Notes under the pieces: model-generated | What the model was told of the DNA's origin: nothing | The model's input: only the letters and a program-made list of their open reading frames with translations | Databases searched by the model: none | DNA from: JBFMCT01 sp046565765 | GTDB taxonomy: Bacteria; Actinomycetota; Acidimicrobiia; Acidimicrobiales; AC-14 | Assembly (NCBI GenBank): GCA_046565765.1 | Contig: JBKHXX010000093.1 | Location: forward strand, 1-64,000 | Length of the DNA: 64,000 bases | Direction of reading: 5' to 3' | Shown: one piece after another, positions 33,095 to 41,196 of the stretch | How the letters are laid out: each line of letters opens with the position of its first letter | Numbering within the stretch: position 1 is the first letter of the stretch | Made by a program: the position numbers and the translations under genes

Positions 33095-33643
33095 CTAGAA
33101 GGGACGGTGTTCGGCCCGTCGCGTGGCCGCAAGCGCGGCCAGGAGCTCGCTGCCGGTTCGCGCCCGCTCCTCCTCGTCGCCGATCGTGCCCACGGCTTCG
33201 AGCGCTCCGCGGGCTCCGCTTTCTGGGCTCGAAGGCGCGTTCTCCGGCGCTCGGTAGCGCTCGGCCCGTTTGAAAAACGCGGCTCCCCTCACGGGTCCCT
33301 TCCGGCCCGTTGTGGACCAGCCCAGGGCTCCCATCGTCAGCCGTACGGCAACGCCGACGGCCTGTCGAAAGCGACCGCTGCCGGAGGAACGGAGCACTTT
33401 GACAATATGGGCGTCGCTTTCGACGGCCTGGACCACCCCGGATAGGGCGGGAAGGCCGAAGTGCTCGGCCGCCACTAGCCCGGCCTGGTGCGTCGGGTCG
33501 CTGAGGATCGTCAGAAGAGCGGCGAACGCATCGGGATGGTTCTCGGCAACATCTCGGTAGCGGGCCCCGTGCGAGTCGGCAAGAAACGCCTGCTGCGAGA
33601 TGGTCACCTCGAGGTTGAAGGTCACATCCTTCAATTTAGACAC
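33095..33643 (-). CDS. candidate antitoxin paired with the PIN toxin
   Basis: Protein of 182 residues, first gene of a two-gene operon with the PIN-domain toxin (6-bp gap). I do not recognise a known antitoxin family. The N-terminal half is compact (VTFNLEVTISQQAFLADS, HPDAFAALLTILSDPTHQAG, VVQAVESDAHIVKVLRSS); the C-terminal third is charged and probably flexible, as in antitoxins that wrap their toxin (GTIGDEEERARTGSELLAALA). The start is a GTG lying inside an inverted repeat; a GTG at 33625, preceded closely by GAAGG, is an alternative. It is longer than usual VapB antitoxins. Confidence 0.6.
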   Translation of the reverse strand: MSKLKDVTFNLEVTISQQAFLADSHGARYRDVAENHPDAFAALLTILSDPTHQAGLVAAEHFGLPALSGVVQAVESDAHIVKVLRSSGSGRFRQAVGVAVRLTMGALGWSTTGRKGPVRGAAFFKRAERYRAPENAPSSPESGARGALEAVGTIGDEEERARTGSELLAALAATRRAEHRPF

Positions 33644-33662
33644 TCAAGAATTGGATGTCTAA
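33636..33662. promoter_or_regulatory. inverted-repeat operator at the toxin-antitoxin start
   Basis: Perfect 7-bp half-sites TTAGACA (33636-33642) and TGTCTAA (33656-33662), 20 bp centre to centre, so on one face of the helix. The left half covers the GTG start of the candidate antitoxin. The AT-rich spacer stands out in this GC-rich DNA. Autoregulation by the toxin-antitoxin complex is the natural reading. Confidence 0.55.
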
Positions 33663-33957
33663 CGGGGCGACGCACCATCCGCCCTCCCCCTACGTTCCCG
33701 TCCGGACCCTGGCAGCAGTGATCCTGGATCTGCGATGGCTCGGTTCGTTCATGGCTCTCATCGACGACATAGCGCTCGGGCAAGTCGCCGGCAAGGCTGC
33801 CGAGCCGAGCTGACCTCGTTGGCATCACCAGCGACCGACAGGAGCCCGCCGCCGGATGCTCTGGGTTGGAAAGAGTTTGCGCCGTCGCCTCGGCGATCTG
33901 CCCGCGCAGCGCTCATCGTCTGGGCCCGGTGGCTACCGCGGCGGCAACACGGAACGG
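33663..33957. other. gene-poor intergenic stretch
   Basis: Between the antitoxin start and the broken metalloprotease gene I see no convincing gene on either strand, only short overlapping frames with biased composition. The stretch would hold the promoter of the toxin-antitoxin operon at its left end. Confidence 0.5.
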
Positions 33958-34803
33958 ATGGGCGCCCGGGCAACCGCGGTGGTCGTGGTTGTGGTGGTCG
34001 TGGCCGGCGGGCACTGGTTGGGGGCCTGCGGGGCGGGCTGAGCAACGCTTTTAGGCGGCAGGCCGGGACGCCGGAGGTCGCCGGGCAGCGGCACCGAGGA
34101 CGGCACGTTGAGTGTCGTAGCCGGCGTGGCAGGTGGCAACGCCACCGGTGGACCGGGCGGCGCGCATGGGGTCGACCGGCCGTTCTTCCTCTTCGACCGG
34201 ACCGGTGACCCTATGCTCAACCAGACCATCCAGACGGTGGCCAACGGTTGGAACGCGGCTCGGGAAGTCCTGCCCCAGCTCCCCTACATCGCCGTGTACC
34301 GGGACGACGCCAACGCCGGGCGGTGCTTCGTCAACCAGACCCCGGGGTACTCGGTCGCCTCGGCGTGCGTCATCCCGAAAAACATCGAAGGGGTGAAGGG
34401 GCTGGCGGCCCGGAACCCCGACGCTCAGGGCCACCTCATCGGAGCGGCCATGGCTGTGAGCGACGGCTTGACTGCAGATGAGGCCTTCACCGCCGTGTGC
34501 CACACGATGGGTCACATCATGGGGCTTGAGAACTCGACCGACCCTGAATCGTGCATGTCGCACGAGTCCGGGACGGAGAAGAAGTGGTACACCGACGCCG
34601 ACGCCGCGGCCATCCTGCGTGTCTACGAGCACTCGGATACGGTTGGTTCCTGGCCGAAGCACAGTCTCGGCCAAGTCCGAGCCCACAGTGGGTCGCCCGC
34701 TGCGGCTCAGCTCATGACGCTGCGTGCGCGTGCGCTTCGCGCCTCGTCACAAGGGAGGCCGCGACCGCCCTCCGGTCGGACTGGCTCGCCGCCGGAGGGC
34801 TGA
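33958..34803 (+). pseudogene. matrixin-like metalloprotease lipoprotein, interrupted by a stop
   Basis: From ATG 33958 the frame encodes a lipoprotein signal (MGARATAVVVVVVVVAGG, lipobox LGAC), then stops at TGA 34039-34041. The same frame continues open to 34803 and encodes a matrixin-like protease domain: YIAVYRDDANAGRCFV and CHTMGHIMGLENSTDPESCM. The zinc motif H-E-x2-H-x2-G-x2-H is degenerate: Glu is Thr (HTMGH at 34501-34515) and the third His is Asn. A TTG at 34108 could restart translation but without export. Signal, domain and altered active site together suggest a decayed gene, or a non-catalytic relative with readthrough. Confidence 0.6.
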
Positions 34804-34917
34804 GAAAGGTGGCTGGGAGGGGCACGGCCGGTACACAGGCCGTTCCAGAGGGCCACCCTGGTGACCCGGTGGCGACAGGGGCCACTCGCCGCCAATCCGC
34901 ATCGCGGTCCCCCCGGG

Positions 34918-35208
34918 TTACCGCCTGACCGTGAGCTGGTTGCTGACGTCGACGACGCCGGGCGTGTCCCACGCGTCGTCGCCCGCCGCCCGCTTGGCCA
35001 GGCTGGTGCTCACCTCGCCGGTGAGGATGACCACGTCCCTCTTGACGTCCACGGTGATGTCGTCGTCACGGGTGCAGGGATTCTCCCGGAGCTGATCGAC
35101 GACCATCGACTTGATGTCGCGGTCGGTTGGCTCGCCGGGCTCGACGTCGTACCAGCCGTAGTAGTAGCGCTCGGGGGGGTAGGTGAACGCCGGGTAGGTC
35201 GAGATCAT
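34918..35208 (-). CDS. BON-domain protein
   Basis: Small protein of 96 residues with one BON domain (DRDIKSMVVDQLRENPCTRDDDITVDVKRDVVILTGEVSTSLAKRAA split over the domain), thought to bind phospholipid or other surfaces and common in envelope-stress proteins. The N-terminus is Tyr/Pro-rich (YPAFTYPPERYYYGWYD) with no signal peptide. The ATG at 35208 has a GGAGG at ideal spacing. It is divergent from the DUF1269-like gene; the shared 179 bp contain an 11-bp-period operator. Confidence 0.82.
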   Translation of the reverse strand: MISTYPAFTYPPERYYYGWYDVEPGEPTDRDIKSMVVDQLRENPCTRDDDITVDVKRDVVILTGEVSTSLAKRAAGDDAWDTPGVVDVSNQLTVRR

Positions 35209-35321
35209 GGCAATCCTCCTTGTCGCGGCGTCGGTCGCCGTCCTCTTGCCTACCCACGCCACTTCGGGCGGGCCCGGACGGAGCGCCATCGTTACGACCC
35301 GGTCGCGCTCGGCCGGCCGGG

Positions 35322-35337
35322 GTAACCGGAGCGTCAC
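35322..35337. promoter_or_regulatory. 11-bp-period direct-repeat operator (site 1)
   Basis: GTAAC-N6-GTCAC; read on the other strand GTGAC-N6-GTTAC. It lies 50 bp before the gene at 35388 and 113 bp before the BON gene. A second, weaker GTTAC-N6-GTCGC lies at 35291-35306. Confidence 0.6.
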
Positions 35338-35387
35338 GGTACCCAGGGGACGGCGTGGCACAACGCCTTCGCGGGGACACGATCACC

Positions 35388-35990
35388 ATGAACGACGTGC
35401 TGATCGTGAACTTCGACGACCTGGCCGGAGCGCGCGCTGCGATGTCGGAGCTGCGGCGGCTCGACCGGGAGGGAGCCGTCAAGGTACGGGCCGCCGCGGT
35501 CGTCGCCCGGCAGGACGACGGGCGGTTCTGGGTCCCGGAGGATGAAGAGCGCATCGGCTTCGCCGGTACGGCGACGGGCGGTGCTGTCGGGGCAGTGCTC
35601 GGGGCGCTGATCGGTCCGGTGGGAGTCTTGCTGTTCGGTGCCACCGGTGCTCTGGTCGGCTCACTGGCCGACGCCGAGGAGGCCGACGTCTCCGAGGACG
35701 TGCTGGCCAGCGTGACGCGACAGATGCCGCCGGGATCGACCGTGGTCGTGGCCGATGTCGACGAGCCGGCGCCGCGAATCGTCGACGCGGTGATGGACGG
35801 GTTGGACGGCACGGTCACGCGCCGGCCACGGGCGGCGATCGAGGCCGAGCTGGAGGCGGCCGAGGCGGCCAGAAGGGCCGCTCGGTCCGAAGCCGAACGG
35901 GTGCTGCGTGAACGGCGCAGGGCCGCCGGCGAGGAGACGATCGGGGACCGGCTCCAGGAGCTCAAGGAGGCGGTGAGACCGGGCCGGTGA
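35388..35990 (+). CDS. DUF1269-like membrane stress protein
   Basis: Protein of 200 residues of the DUF1269/DUF6325 type: N-terminal beta-alpha-beta half (NDVLIVNFDDLAGARAAMSELRRLDREGAV), a glycine-zipper membrane segment (GGAVGAVLGALIGPVGVLLFGATGALVG), a second soluble part (MPPGSTVVVADVDEPAPRIVDAVM) and a long charged C-terminal helix. Such proteins are common beside stress and envelope genes; the function is not known. The ATG at 35388 is 50 bp after operator site 1. The 3' end overlaps the convergent GerMN gene by 29 bp. A shorter relative is at 48758. Confidence 0.75.
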   Translation: MNDVLIVNFDDLAGARAAMSELRRLDREGAVKVRAAAVVARQDDGRFWVPEDEERIGFAGTATGGAVGAVLGALIGPVGVLLFGATGALVGSLADAEEADVSEDVLASVTRQMPPGSTVVVADVDEPAPRIVDAVMDGLDGTVTRRPRAAIEAELEAAEAARRAARSEAERVLRERRRAAGEETIGDRLQELKEAVRPGR

Positions 35991-36579
35991 CACTCGGGGA
36001 CACGGGACCGAAGTCCGCCCGCCCCACGGGCGCCGAGCGCAGCGTGCCGTCGCCCGCGGGGACCTCGATCGGCTCCCCCTCGACCATGAAGCGAACCGCC
36101 TCGATGCCGGTCAGCGCGGTCAGCGTGTAGACGATCTGCGCCACGGCCAAGATCTCGTCGGTCGCACCGGTCGTGGAGAAGGTCTCCCCGAGCTCCACCG
36201 CGACCACGACGCCGGTCCGGCCCCTCGTGGACAGCTCGACGGAAGAGTCCAGCGCGCTGCGAAGCCCGCGTGCCGCCTCCTCCGCCGTAGGGCCGCCCAG
36301 CAGCGCCCGGATGACCGTCTCCGCCGTGACCGGGCCCTGCACCTTCCGGGTGGCCCCCGCCAGGCGCTCCTGGGCCACGAGGTACACGACCACCTCGTCC
36401 AGGCCCTCTCCGGCCGACGAGGCCGAGGGGAGCGCCTCGGTATCGAGCAGCCCGAACGGCACGCGGTCGGCGGGAATCGCACGCGGCTGCGGATCCTGAG
36501 GCACGCCGCATGCGGCGAGGCCGGTCAGCAGCACGGCAGCCAGCGCCAGCACGGGGCGGCCGACGGGAACGCCGTTCAT
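35962..36579 (-). CDS. GerMN-domain lipoprotein (LpqB-like)
   Basis: Lipoprotein of 205 residues: signal peptide with lipobox LAACG (Cys at about residue 24) and one GerMN domain (VVVYLVAQERLAGATRKVQG, AETVIRALLGGPTAEEAARGLRSAL, VVVAVELGETFSTTGATDEILAVAQIVYTLTAL). It is last in the response regulator-kinase-lipoprotein set, coupled to the kinase by ATGA. The order matches mtrA-mtrB-lpqB of actinomycetes, but LpqB is near 580 residues and carries a propeller, absent here. A role in tuning the kinase is inferred from that precedent. Confidence 0.85.
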   Translation of the reverse strand: MNGVPVGRPVLALAAVLLTGLAACGVPQDPQPRAIPADRVPFGLLDTEALPSASSAGEGLDEVVVYLVAQERLAGATRKVQGPVTAETVIRALLGGPTAEEAARGLRSALDSSVELSTRGRTGVVVAVELGETFSTTGATDEILAVAQIVYTLTALTGIEAVRFMVEGEPIEVPAGDGTLRSAPVGRADFGPVSPSVTGPVSPPP

Positions 36580-37979
36580 CCGCTGACCGGCAGGTCCACG
36601 ACGAACCGGGCGCCCCCCTCGTCGCCGTCCTCCACCCAGACCTGGCCGCCGTGAAGGCGGACGTGTTCCCGTACCAGGGAAAGTCCGAGGCCCGTTCCAT
36701 CACCGGCGCCGCGCTGCCCGGCGGCGCGTCCCCGGGCGAACCGCTCGAAGATCCGCTCCCGCTCCTCAACAGGGACCCCGGCCCCCCGATCCTCGACGAG
36801 GATGCGCACGTGCCCTCCTGCACGATGCACGACCACGCGGTCGACCCCGTTGCCATGAAGGTCGGCGTTCTCCAGCAAGTTGGTCACCACCCGCTCCAAC
36901 CGGCGCTTGTCGGCGTGCACCACGGTGTCGACCGCGGATGCCTCGATGTCGACAGCCACCACATCCGTCGAGCGCGTGCGCACCGCTTCGAGCACGAACT
37001 GGCTCAGTACGACGGGCTCCCGCGAGAGCTCGGCGGCGCCCGCGTCGAGGCGTGATATCTCCAGCAGGTCCTCCACCAGGCGCTGGAACCGGCGCACCTC
37101 CTCGCCGAGGAGCTCGACACCGGCCCGTGCTCTCTCCGGCATCTCGGACTTGCGGGCGTTGACCACCTCGAGGGCGGCGCGCAGGGTGGTCAAGGGCGAC
37201 CGCAGCTCGTGGCTGACGTCGGAGGCGAAGCGGGCGTCTCGCCGGATCCGGTCCTCGAGGGCGTCGGTCATGCGGTTGAAGGAGACGGCCATGGTGGAGA
37301 GGTCGGGGTCGTCGTGCTCGTCGAGGCGGACGTCGAAGCGGCCGCCGGAGATGGCTGCGGCCGCGGAGGAGACAGCCGCCACCGGCGACAGGACCCGCCG
37401 GCTGGCTCGCCAGCCCACCGCCGCACCGGCGCAAGCGGTGATGGCAGCCGCTGCCACGGAGGAGTTGCGGAGCGTCTCCAGCGTCCCGTCCAGCTCGGTG
37501 AGGGGGAACACCTCGAAGTACGCACCCTGCACGGCCGGCAACGGGATGCCCGCCACCAGCTGCGGCACACCCCCCCGGACGTAACGTTGTCGGGCCGGCG
37601 TCCCGCCGACGACCATCCGCCGGAGATCGGCGGGGATGGTCTCCCTCCCTGCCGCGATCGACGTACCGAACCACGTGTCGCCGTGGTACAGCACCGGCCT
37701 CGAGCCGGCCGGCAACTCGACCGACGTGAGCAGGCGGGGGATGTCGACGTCGGCGGAACGAAGGGTGTTCTTGACCAGCCGGGCGTTGGCGTAGGTCTGG
37801 CGCAGGACGGAGGTCTCCCGGTGGCGCATGAGGTACGAGCGGGCCAGCTCGTAGGTCAGGACGGCGAGGCCCGCAGACAGGACGAGGGCGCCGAGGGCGA
37901 AGGCAAGGGTCACCCTCGAGCGGAGGCCGAGCCGGCGGGTCCCACTCACCGGCGGTCCTCCCTCGGGGCGTGAACTCAA
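36576..37979 (-). CDS. sensor histidine kinase (MtrB-like)
   Basis: Membrane sensor kinase of 467 residues. Two membrane helices (FALGALVLSAGLAVLTYEL; SVAAAAITACAGAAVGW) flank an extracytoplasmic sensor of about 130 residues; then HAMP, HisKA with the phospho-His in FASDVSHELRSPLTTL, and an HATPase domain with N box (VVTNLLENADLHGNG), VEDRGAGVP and GTGLGLSLV. All catalytic boxes are intact. It overlaps both neighbours by 4 bp (regulator upstream, GerMN lipoprotein downstream), so all three are made together. The signal is unknown; the envelope is the likely place of sensing. Confidence 0.93.
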   Translation of the reverse strand: MSSRPEGGPPVSGTRRLGLRSRVTLAFALGALVLSAGLAVLTYELARSYLMRHRETSVLRQTYANARLVKNTLRSADVDIPRLLTSVELPAGSRPVLYHGDTWFGTSIAAGRETIPADLRRMVVGGTPARQRYVRGGVPQLVAGIPLPAVQGAYFEVFPLTELDGTLETLRNSSVAAAAITACAGAAVGWRASRRVLSPVAAVSSAAAAISGGRFDVRLDEHDDPDLSTMAVSFNRMTDALEDRIRRDARFASDVSHELRSPLTTLRAALEVVNARKSEMPERARAGVELLGEEVRRFQRLVEDLLEISRLDAGAAELSREPVVLSQFVLEAVRTRSTDVVAVDIEASAVDTVVHADKRRLERVVTNLLENADLHGNGVDRVVVHRAGGHVRILVEDRGAGVPVEERERIFERFARGRAAGQRGAGDGTGLGLSLVREHVRLHGGQVWVEDGDEGGARFVVDLPVSG

Positions 37980-38665
37980 GGGGCGAATCGGTAGCCGAGC
38001 CCTCGGGCGGTGAGGATGTGACGAGGATGGGCCGGGTCGGGCTCGATCTTCGTCCGTAGCCGGCGGATGTGCACGTCGACCAACCGGCTGTCGCCGAAGT
38101 AGTCATAGTCCCAGACCCGGTCGAGCAGGACCTCCCTGCTCAACAACCGACCCGGGCTCTGGGCCAGCTCGCACAGCAGGCGGAACTCGGTCCTGGTCAG
38201 GCTCACCTCCTCGCCGCGCACCTTCACGACGCCCGCGTCGGGCAGCAGCTCGACGTCGCCGAACGTCAGGCGCGACTGCGTCACGCTGGTGCGCGTGGCC
38301 CGGCGCACGAGGGCACGGACCCTGGCCGCCAGCTCCTTGGGCACCACCGGCTTCACGACATAGTCGTCGGCACCGGCTTCCAGGCCGGCCACGACATCGT
38401 GGCTGTCGGAGCGAGCGGTGAGGATGAGGATCGGGACGTTGCCCGAAGAACGCAGGTGCCGGCACAGGTCGAACCCGTTCATACCGGGAAGCACGAGGTC
38501 GACGATGACGACGTCGGGATCGTGTTGACCGAAGAGGCTCAGGCCGTCCTCGGCCGTGACCGCCTGGTCCACGGTGTTGCCTTCGTCCTCGAGGAAGAGC
38601 CCGAGCGATCGACGGATCCGGTGGTCGTCCTCAACCAGGAGGATGCGGGTACCCACGGCGGACAT
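37976..38665 (-). CDS. OmpR-family response regulator (MtrA-like)
   Basis: Response regulator of 229 residues: receiver domain with acidic pair ILLVEDDHRIRRSLG, phospho-acceptor Asp in VVIVDLVLPGMNG and the conserved Lys in YVVKPV, then a winged-helix DNA-binding domain (LTRTEFRLLCELAQSPGRLLSREVLLDRVW, VDVHIRRLRTKIEPD). The ATG at 38665 gives the usual start; a longer frame upstream runs into the STAS-like gene. It is coupled to its kinase. It or the regulator at 51483 is the prime candidate for the 11-bp-period sites across this region. Confidence 0.94.
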   Translation of the reverse strand: MSAVGTRILLVEDDHRIRRSLGLFLEDEGNTVDQAVTAEDGLSLFGQHDPDVVIVDLVLPGMNGFDLCRHLRSSGNVPILILTARSDSHDVVAGLEAGADDYVVKPVVPKELAARVRALVRRATRTSVTQSRLTFGDVELLPDAGVVKVRGEEVSLTRTEFRLLCELAQSPGRLLSREVLLDRVWDYDYFGDSRLVDVHIRRLRTKIEPDPAHPRHILTARGLGYRFAP

Positions 38666-38675
38666 GATGGCCCAT

Positions 38676-38975
38676 TCACGTGGCGTAGGCGGCCAACAGG
38701 GCACTCTGGCCGGCACTGGTAGGCGCTTGGTAGACCAGGCGCCGCTCTGCCCCGCGGTAGCGGGTCAGTACCGCCGATAGTGCCACCGCACCCTCGGGGG
38801 TGACCCGGTCTACCGCACCGAGATCAACGCGAACGGAGTGCCAGTCATCTGCGACGGCGGCGTCGATGGCCCCCACCAGCAGCCCGAGCGACGATTCCTC
38901 GACCACGCCATGAAGGGTGATGATGATGGTCGTGCCGCGCGCGGCCAGCTCGATGTGCCCACCCGAACGGCCCAC
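38676..38975 (-). CDS. STAS-like protein without phospho-acceptor Ser
   Basis: Protein of 99 residues with an STAS-like strand and helix order (TTIIITLHGVVEESSLGLLVGAID, SVRVDLGAVDRVTPEGAVALSAVLTRY). The loop that normally reads D-S/T-S-G before the helix reads VTPEGA, so the Ser phosphorylated by anti-sigma kinases is missing. It lies 10 bp before the response regulator and may lead its operon. The GTG at 38975 is chosen because it yields a minimal domain; the frame is open further upstream. It resembles the protein at 41192-41527. Confidence 0.6.
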   Translation of the reverse strand: MGRSGGHIELAARGTTIIITLHGVVEESSLGLLVGAIDAAVADDWHSVRVDLGAVDRVTPEGAVALSAVLTRYRGAERRLVYQAPTSAGQSALLAAYAT

Positions 38976-39065
38976 AGGGAAAGTATCCCAACCGGCGCGA
39001 GCGATCGTGTTTCGAACCGGTGTCGATCTCGCGCTTCTCAACCGTCGGGAATTCGGCACCTCGAC

Positions 39066-39081
39066 GTAACCCGTCCGCAAC
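39066..39081. promoter_or_regulatory. 11-bp-period direct-repeat operator (site 2)
   Basis: GTAAC-N6-GCAAC; on the other strand GTTGC-N6-GTTAC. It is 22 bp before the ATG at 39104 and 90 bp before the STAS-like/regulator/kinase/lipoprotein set on the other strand, so it may control both, including the MtrA-like regulator itself. Confidence 0.5.
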
Positions 39082-39103
39082 CCTTCCCGGCGATCCTCGG
39101 TGC

Positions 39104-39406
39104 ATGACATCAACCATCGGACCGGTTCAGGCGACGCGGTGGTGCGAGCACGATCCCGTCGAAGCCGCTCCCGGGGACTTCGCGTACGAGTTGACCGCCA
39201 CCGACCACGTGGTCGGCGCTCTGTACTTCAGTCCCGACCACGGCATGCACTACCGGGTCCAGTCGAGCGCAACGATCTGGGACCTGGCCCCTGGCCATGC
39301 GGTGGCCGTGGAGTGGGAGAACGGCAACCGCACGGTGATGTCTCGCGAGCGTGGCCGGGACAAGCGCTGCCGACCGACCGGCGATGCCCCGGCGCACGGC
39401 CGGTAG
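39104..39406 (+). CDS. small protein of unknown function
   Basis: Protein of 100 residues without recognised domain. The middle is beta-rich (GDFAYELTATDHVVGALYFSPDHGMHY) and the C-terminus is basic. The ATG at 39104 follows operator site 2 by 22 bp. Its stop abuts the first possible start of the STAS protein, suggesting one operon. Composition is normal for the window, so it is probably real. Confidence 0.5.
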   Translation: MTSTIGPVQATRWCEHDPVEAAPGDFAYELTATDHVVGALYFSPDHGMHYRVQSSATIWDLAPGHAVAVEWENGNRTVMSRERGRDKRCRPTGDAPAHGR

Positions 39407-39811
39407 ATGGGGCCGGTCATGGAAGTGCACGAGGGATGGGTTCCGATGTTGAAGGTAGAGCAACGCCGCGCAGGTGATTGCCTGACGGTCCGCGTCCGGG
39501 GCGAGCTCGACGGTTCCAACGCAGGTGTTCTGCGCACTGCGCTGGCGGCGGTGGGCGATGACGAGCTGGTGCTCGTCGACCTCCGCGAGGTGCCGTTCAT
39601 GGACGCGGCAGCGCTCGGAGCCCTCATCGGCGGCATCGGCCGGTTGCGCGCTGGGGGTACCGCGATCGGCCTGTGCGTCCAGCCCGGCGCGGTGCAGCGC
39701 ATCCTGGCCGTCAGCGGCTTCGACCAGGTCGTTCGTACCTTCCCTTCCCTGCAGACGGCGAGGGTCGAGATGGGGCGGGCGCCCGCCGCAGCCGAGGTCG
39801 CCTCCCGTTGA
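39407..39811 (+). CDS. STAS-domain protein (anti-sigma-factor-antagonist-like)
   Basis: STAS domain protein of up to 134 residues (VEQRRAGDCLTVRVRGELDGSNAGVLRTAL, ELVLVDLREVPFMDAAALGALIGGIG). The site usually D-S-S-G-L reads D-A-A-A-L, so the phospho-acceptor Ser is replaced by Ala, mimicking a permanently unphosphorylated antagonist. The ATG at 39407 directly follows the preceding stop; ATGs at 39419 and 39446 are alternatives, and the last gives the most typical N-terminus with a GAGGG upstream. No anti-sigma kinase is in the window. Confidence 0.8.
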   Translation: MGPVMEVHEGWVPMLKVEQRRAGDCLTVRVRGELDGSNAGVLRTALAAVGDDELVLVDLREVPFMDAAALGALIGGIGRLRAGGTAIGLCVQPGAVQRILAVSGFDQVVRTFPSLQTARVEMGRAPAAAEVASR

Positions 39812-39845
39812 GGGCGTTCGCAGCGGTGGCGTAGGAGGCGAAGCG

Positions 39846-41151
39846 CTGATCGGAGACCGAGCCGTTGTGTTGGGCGCGGGAGTGGCGGGCCTCCTGGCGG
39901 CACGGGTGCTCGCCGAGTTCTACGCCGAGGTGACGGTCCTCGATCGCGACACCCTGGCCGACGGCGCTACAACCCGCCGGGGGCGTCCCTCAAGGTCGAC
40001 ACGCTCATGCGCTCCTTGCCCGCGGCCAGCAGGTGCTGGAGGACTTCTTTCCGGGGTTGACCGCCGACCTTTCGGCGGACGGCGCGCCGACCGGTGACTT
40101 CCTGGACGACGTCAGGATGTACCTGAGTGGTCACCGCCTGCGGGGCAAGCCCACGGGCCTCGTCGCGGTGAGCGCCAGCCGAACCCTTCTGGAGACTCAC
40201 CTTCGATCGCGGGTCACGTCGCTGGCCAATGTCCGGGTGCTCGCGCCCTGTGACGTTGTCGGACCCCTCGCCGACGGGACCGCCGTGGCCGGCGTGCGAC
40301 TGCGGGGACGGCTCGACGGCGCTGAGGAGACGCTCACCGCCGACGTGGTCGTGGACGCGACCGGCCGGGGCTCACGAGCCGGAGCGTGGCTGGAGGAGGC
40401 CGGCATGGAAGCTGTGGCTGAGGATCGGATGCCGATCGACGTGGCCTATGCGACCCGACGCTACCGCCTCGGACGCGCGTCGCTCGGGAACGACCTGGCT
40501 GTCCTCCACGGCCTCACCCCGCAGCACCCGCGAGGCGGAGTGCTGGCCGTCATCGAGGGCGACCAGGCGATGCTCACGCTGGCAGGCGTCCTGGGCGACC
40601 GCCCGCCGACCGATCCGGACGGGTTCAGCGCATTCGCCAGATCGCTGGCGTTCCCCGACATCGCCGATGCCATCGCCGGCGCCGAGCCCTTCGACGAACC
40701 GGTTGCCCACCGGTTCCCCGCGTCGGTGTGGCGCCACTACGAGCGCCTGCAGTGGCTCCCGAGGGGATTCGCCGTCGTGGGCGACGCCGTCTGCAGTCTC
40801 AACCCCATCTACGGCCAGGGCATGAGCGTGGCCGCGCTGGAGGCGGTCGCCCTGCGACGGCACCTCCAGCGACACCGGGCGCTGCACCCCCAACGGTTCC
40901 AGCGGGAGGTCGCTCGGGTGGTCGCCCCCGTGTGGCAGATGGCGGTCGGCGGTGATGTGATGTTCGCGGGGTTCGACGGGCAGAGGACAACGGGCCAACG
41001 TTTCCTCGGCGCCTACATCCGCCGGCTCCACGCCGCAGCCGCCCGGGACGCCGGCCTGGCCCGCCGCTTTGCACGCGTATCCGGGCTCGTCGACAGCCCT
41101 TCCCGGCTGCTGCGACCGACGGTGGCGGTTCGCGTACTCCTCGCCCGGTGA
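39846..41151 (+). pseudogene. FAD-dependent oxidoreductase with a single-base frameshift
   Basis: A FAD-dependent monooxygenase/geranylgeranyl-reductase-like enzyme in two frames. The N-terminal part (CTG start at 39846 after an AGGAGG, then IGDRAVVLGAGVAGLLAARVL, TVLDRDTLADGATTRRG) and the rest (VLEDFFPGLTAD, VVDATGRGSRAGAWLEEAG, GFAVVGDAVCSLNPIYGQGMS) are each intact. The frame changes at a run of five G (39979-39983). Removing one G restores GVPQGRHAHALLARGQQVLEDFF without gap, so one extra base explains the break. It may be a sequencing error, a recent mutation or slippage. If functional, about 430 residues. Confidence 0.8.
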
Positions 41152-41171
41152 CCGCGACGACGTGACGGGTG

Positions 41172-41196
41172 CCTGACGGGCCGCTCGCCCGTCAGG
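41172..41196. terminator. bidirectional hairpin terminator
   Basis: A perfect 9-bp inverted repeat (41172-41180 with 41188-41196, 7-nt loop) between two convergent genes. Its right arm includes the stop codon of the STAS-like gene at 41192. It has no T tract. Confidence 0.65.

Noticed and set aside
33663..33957. Several short ORFs on both strands
   Set aside because: They overlap each other and have no ribosome binding site or domain-like pattern.
33933..34244. Minus-strand ORF with a poly-Thr run, resembling a lipoprotein linker
   Set aside because: It has no signal peptide or domain, and the plus strand gives a signal peptide plus a recognisable protease-like domain in one frame.
34861..34876. 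GTGAC-N6-GCGAC near the BON gene 3' end
   Set aside because: The second half deviates and no gene start lies downstream; kept out of the site list.
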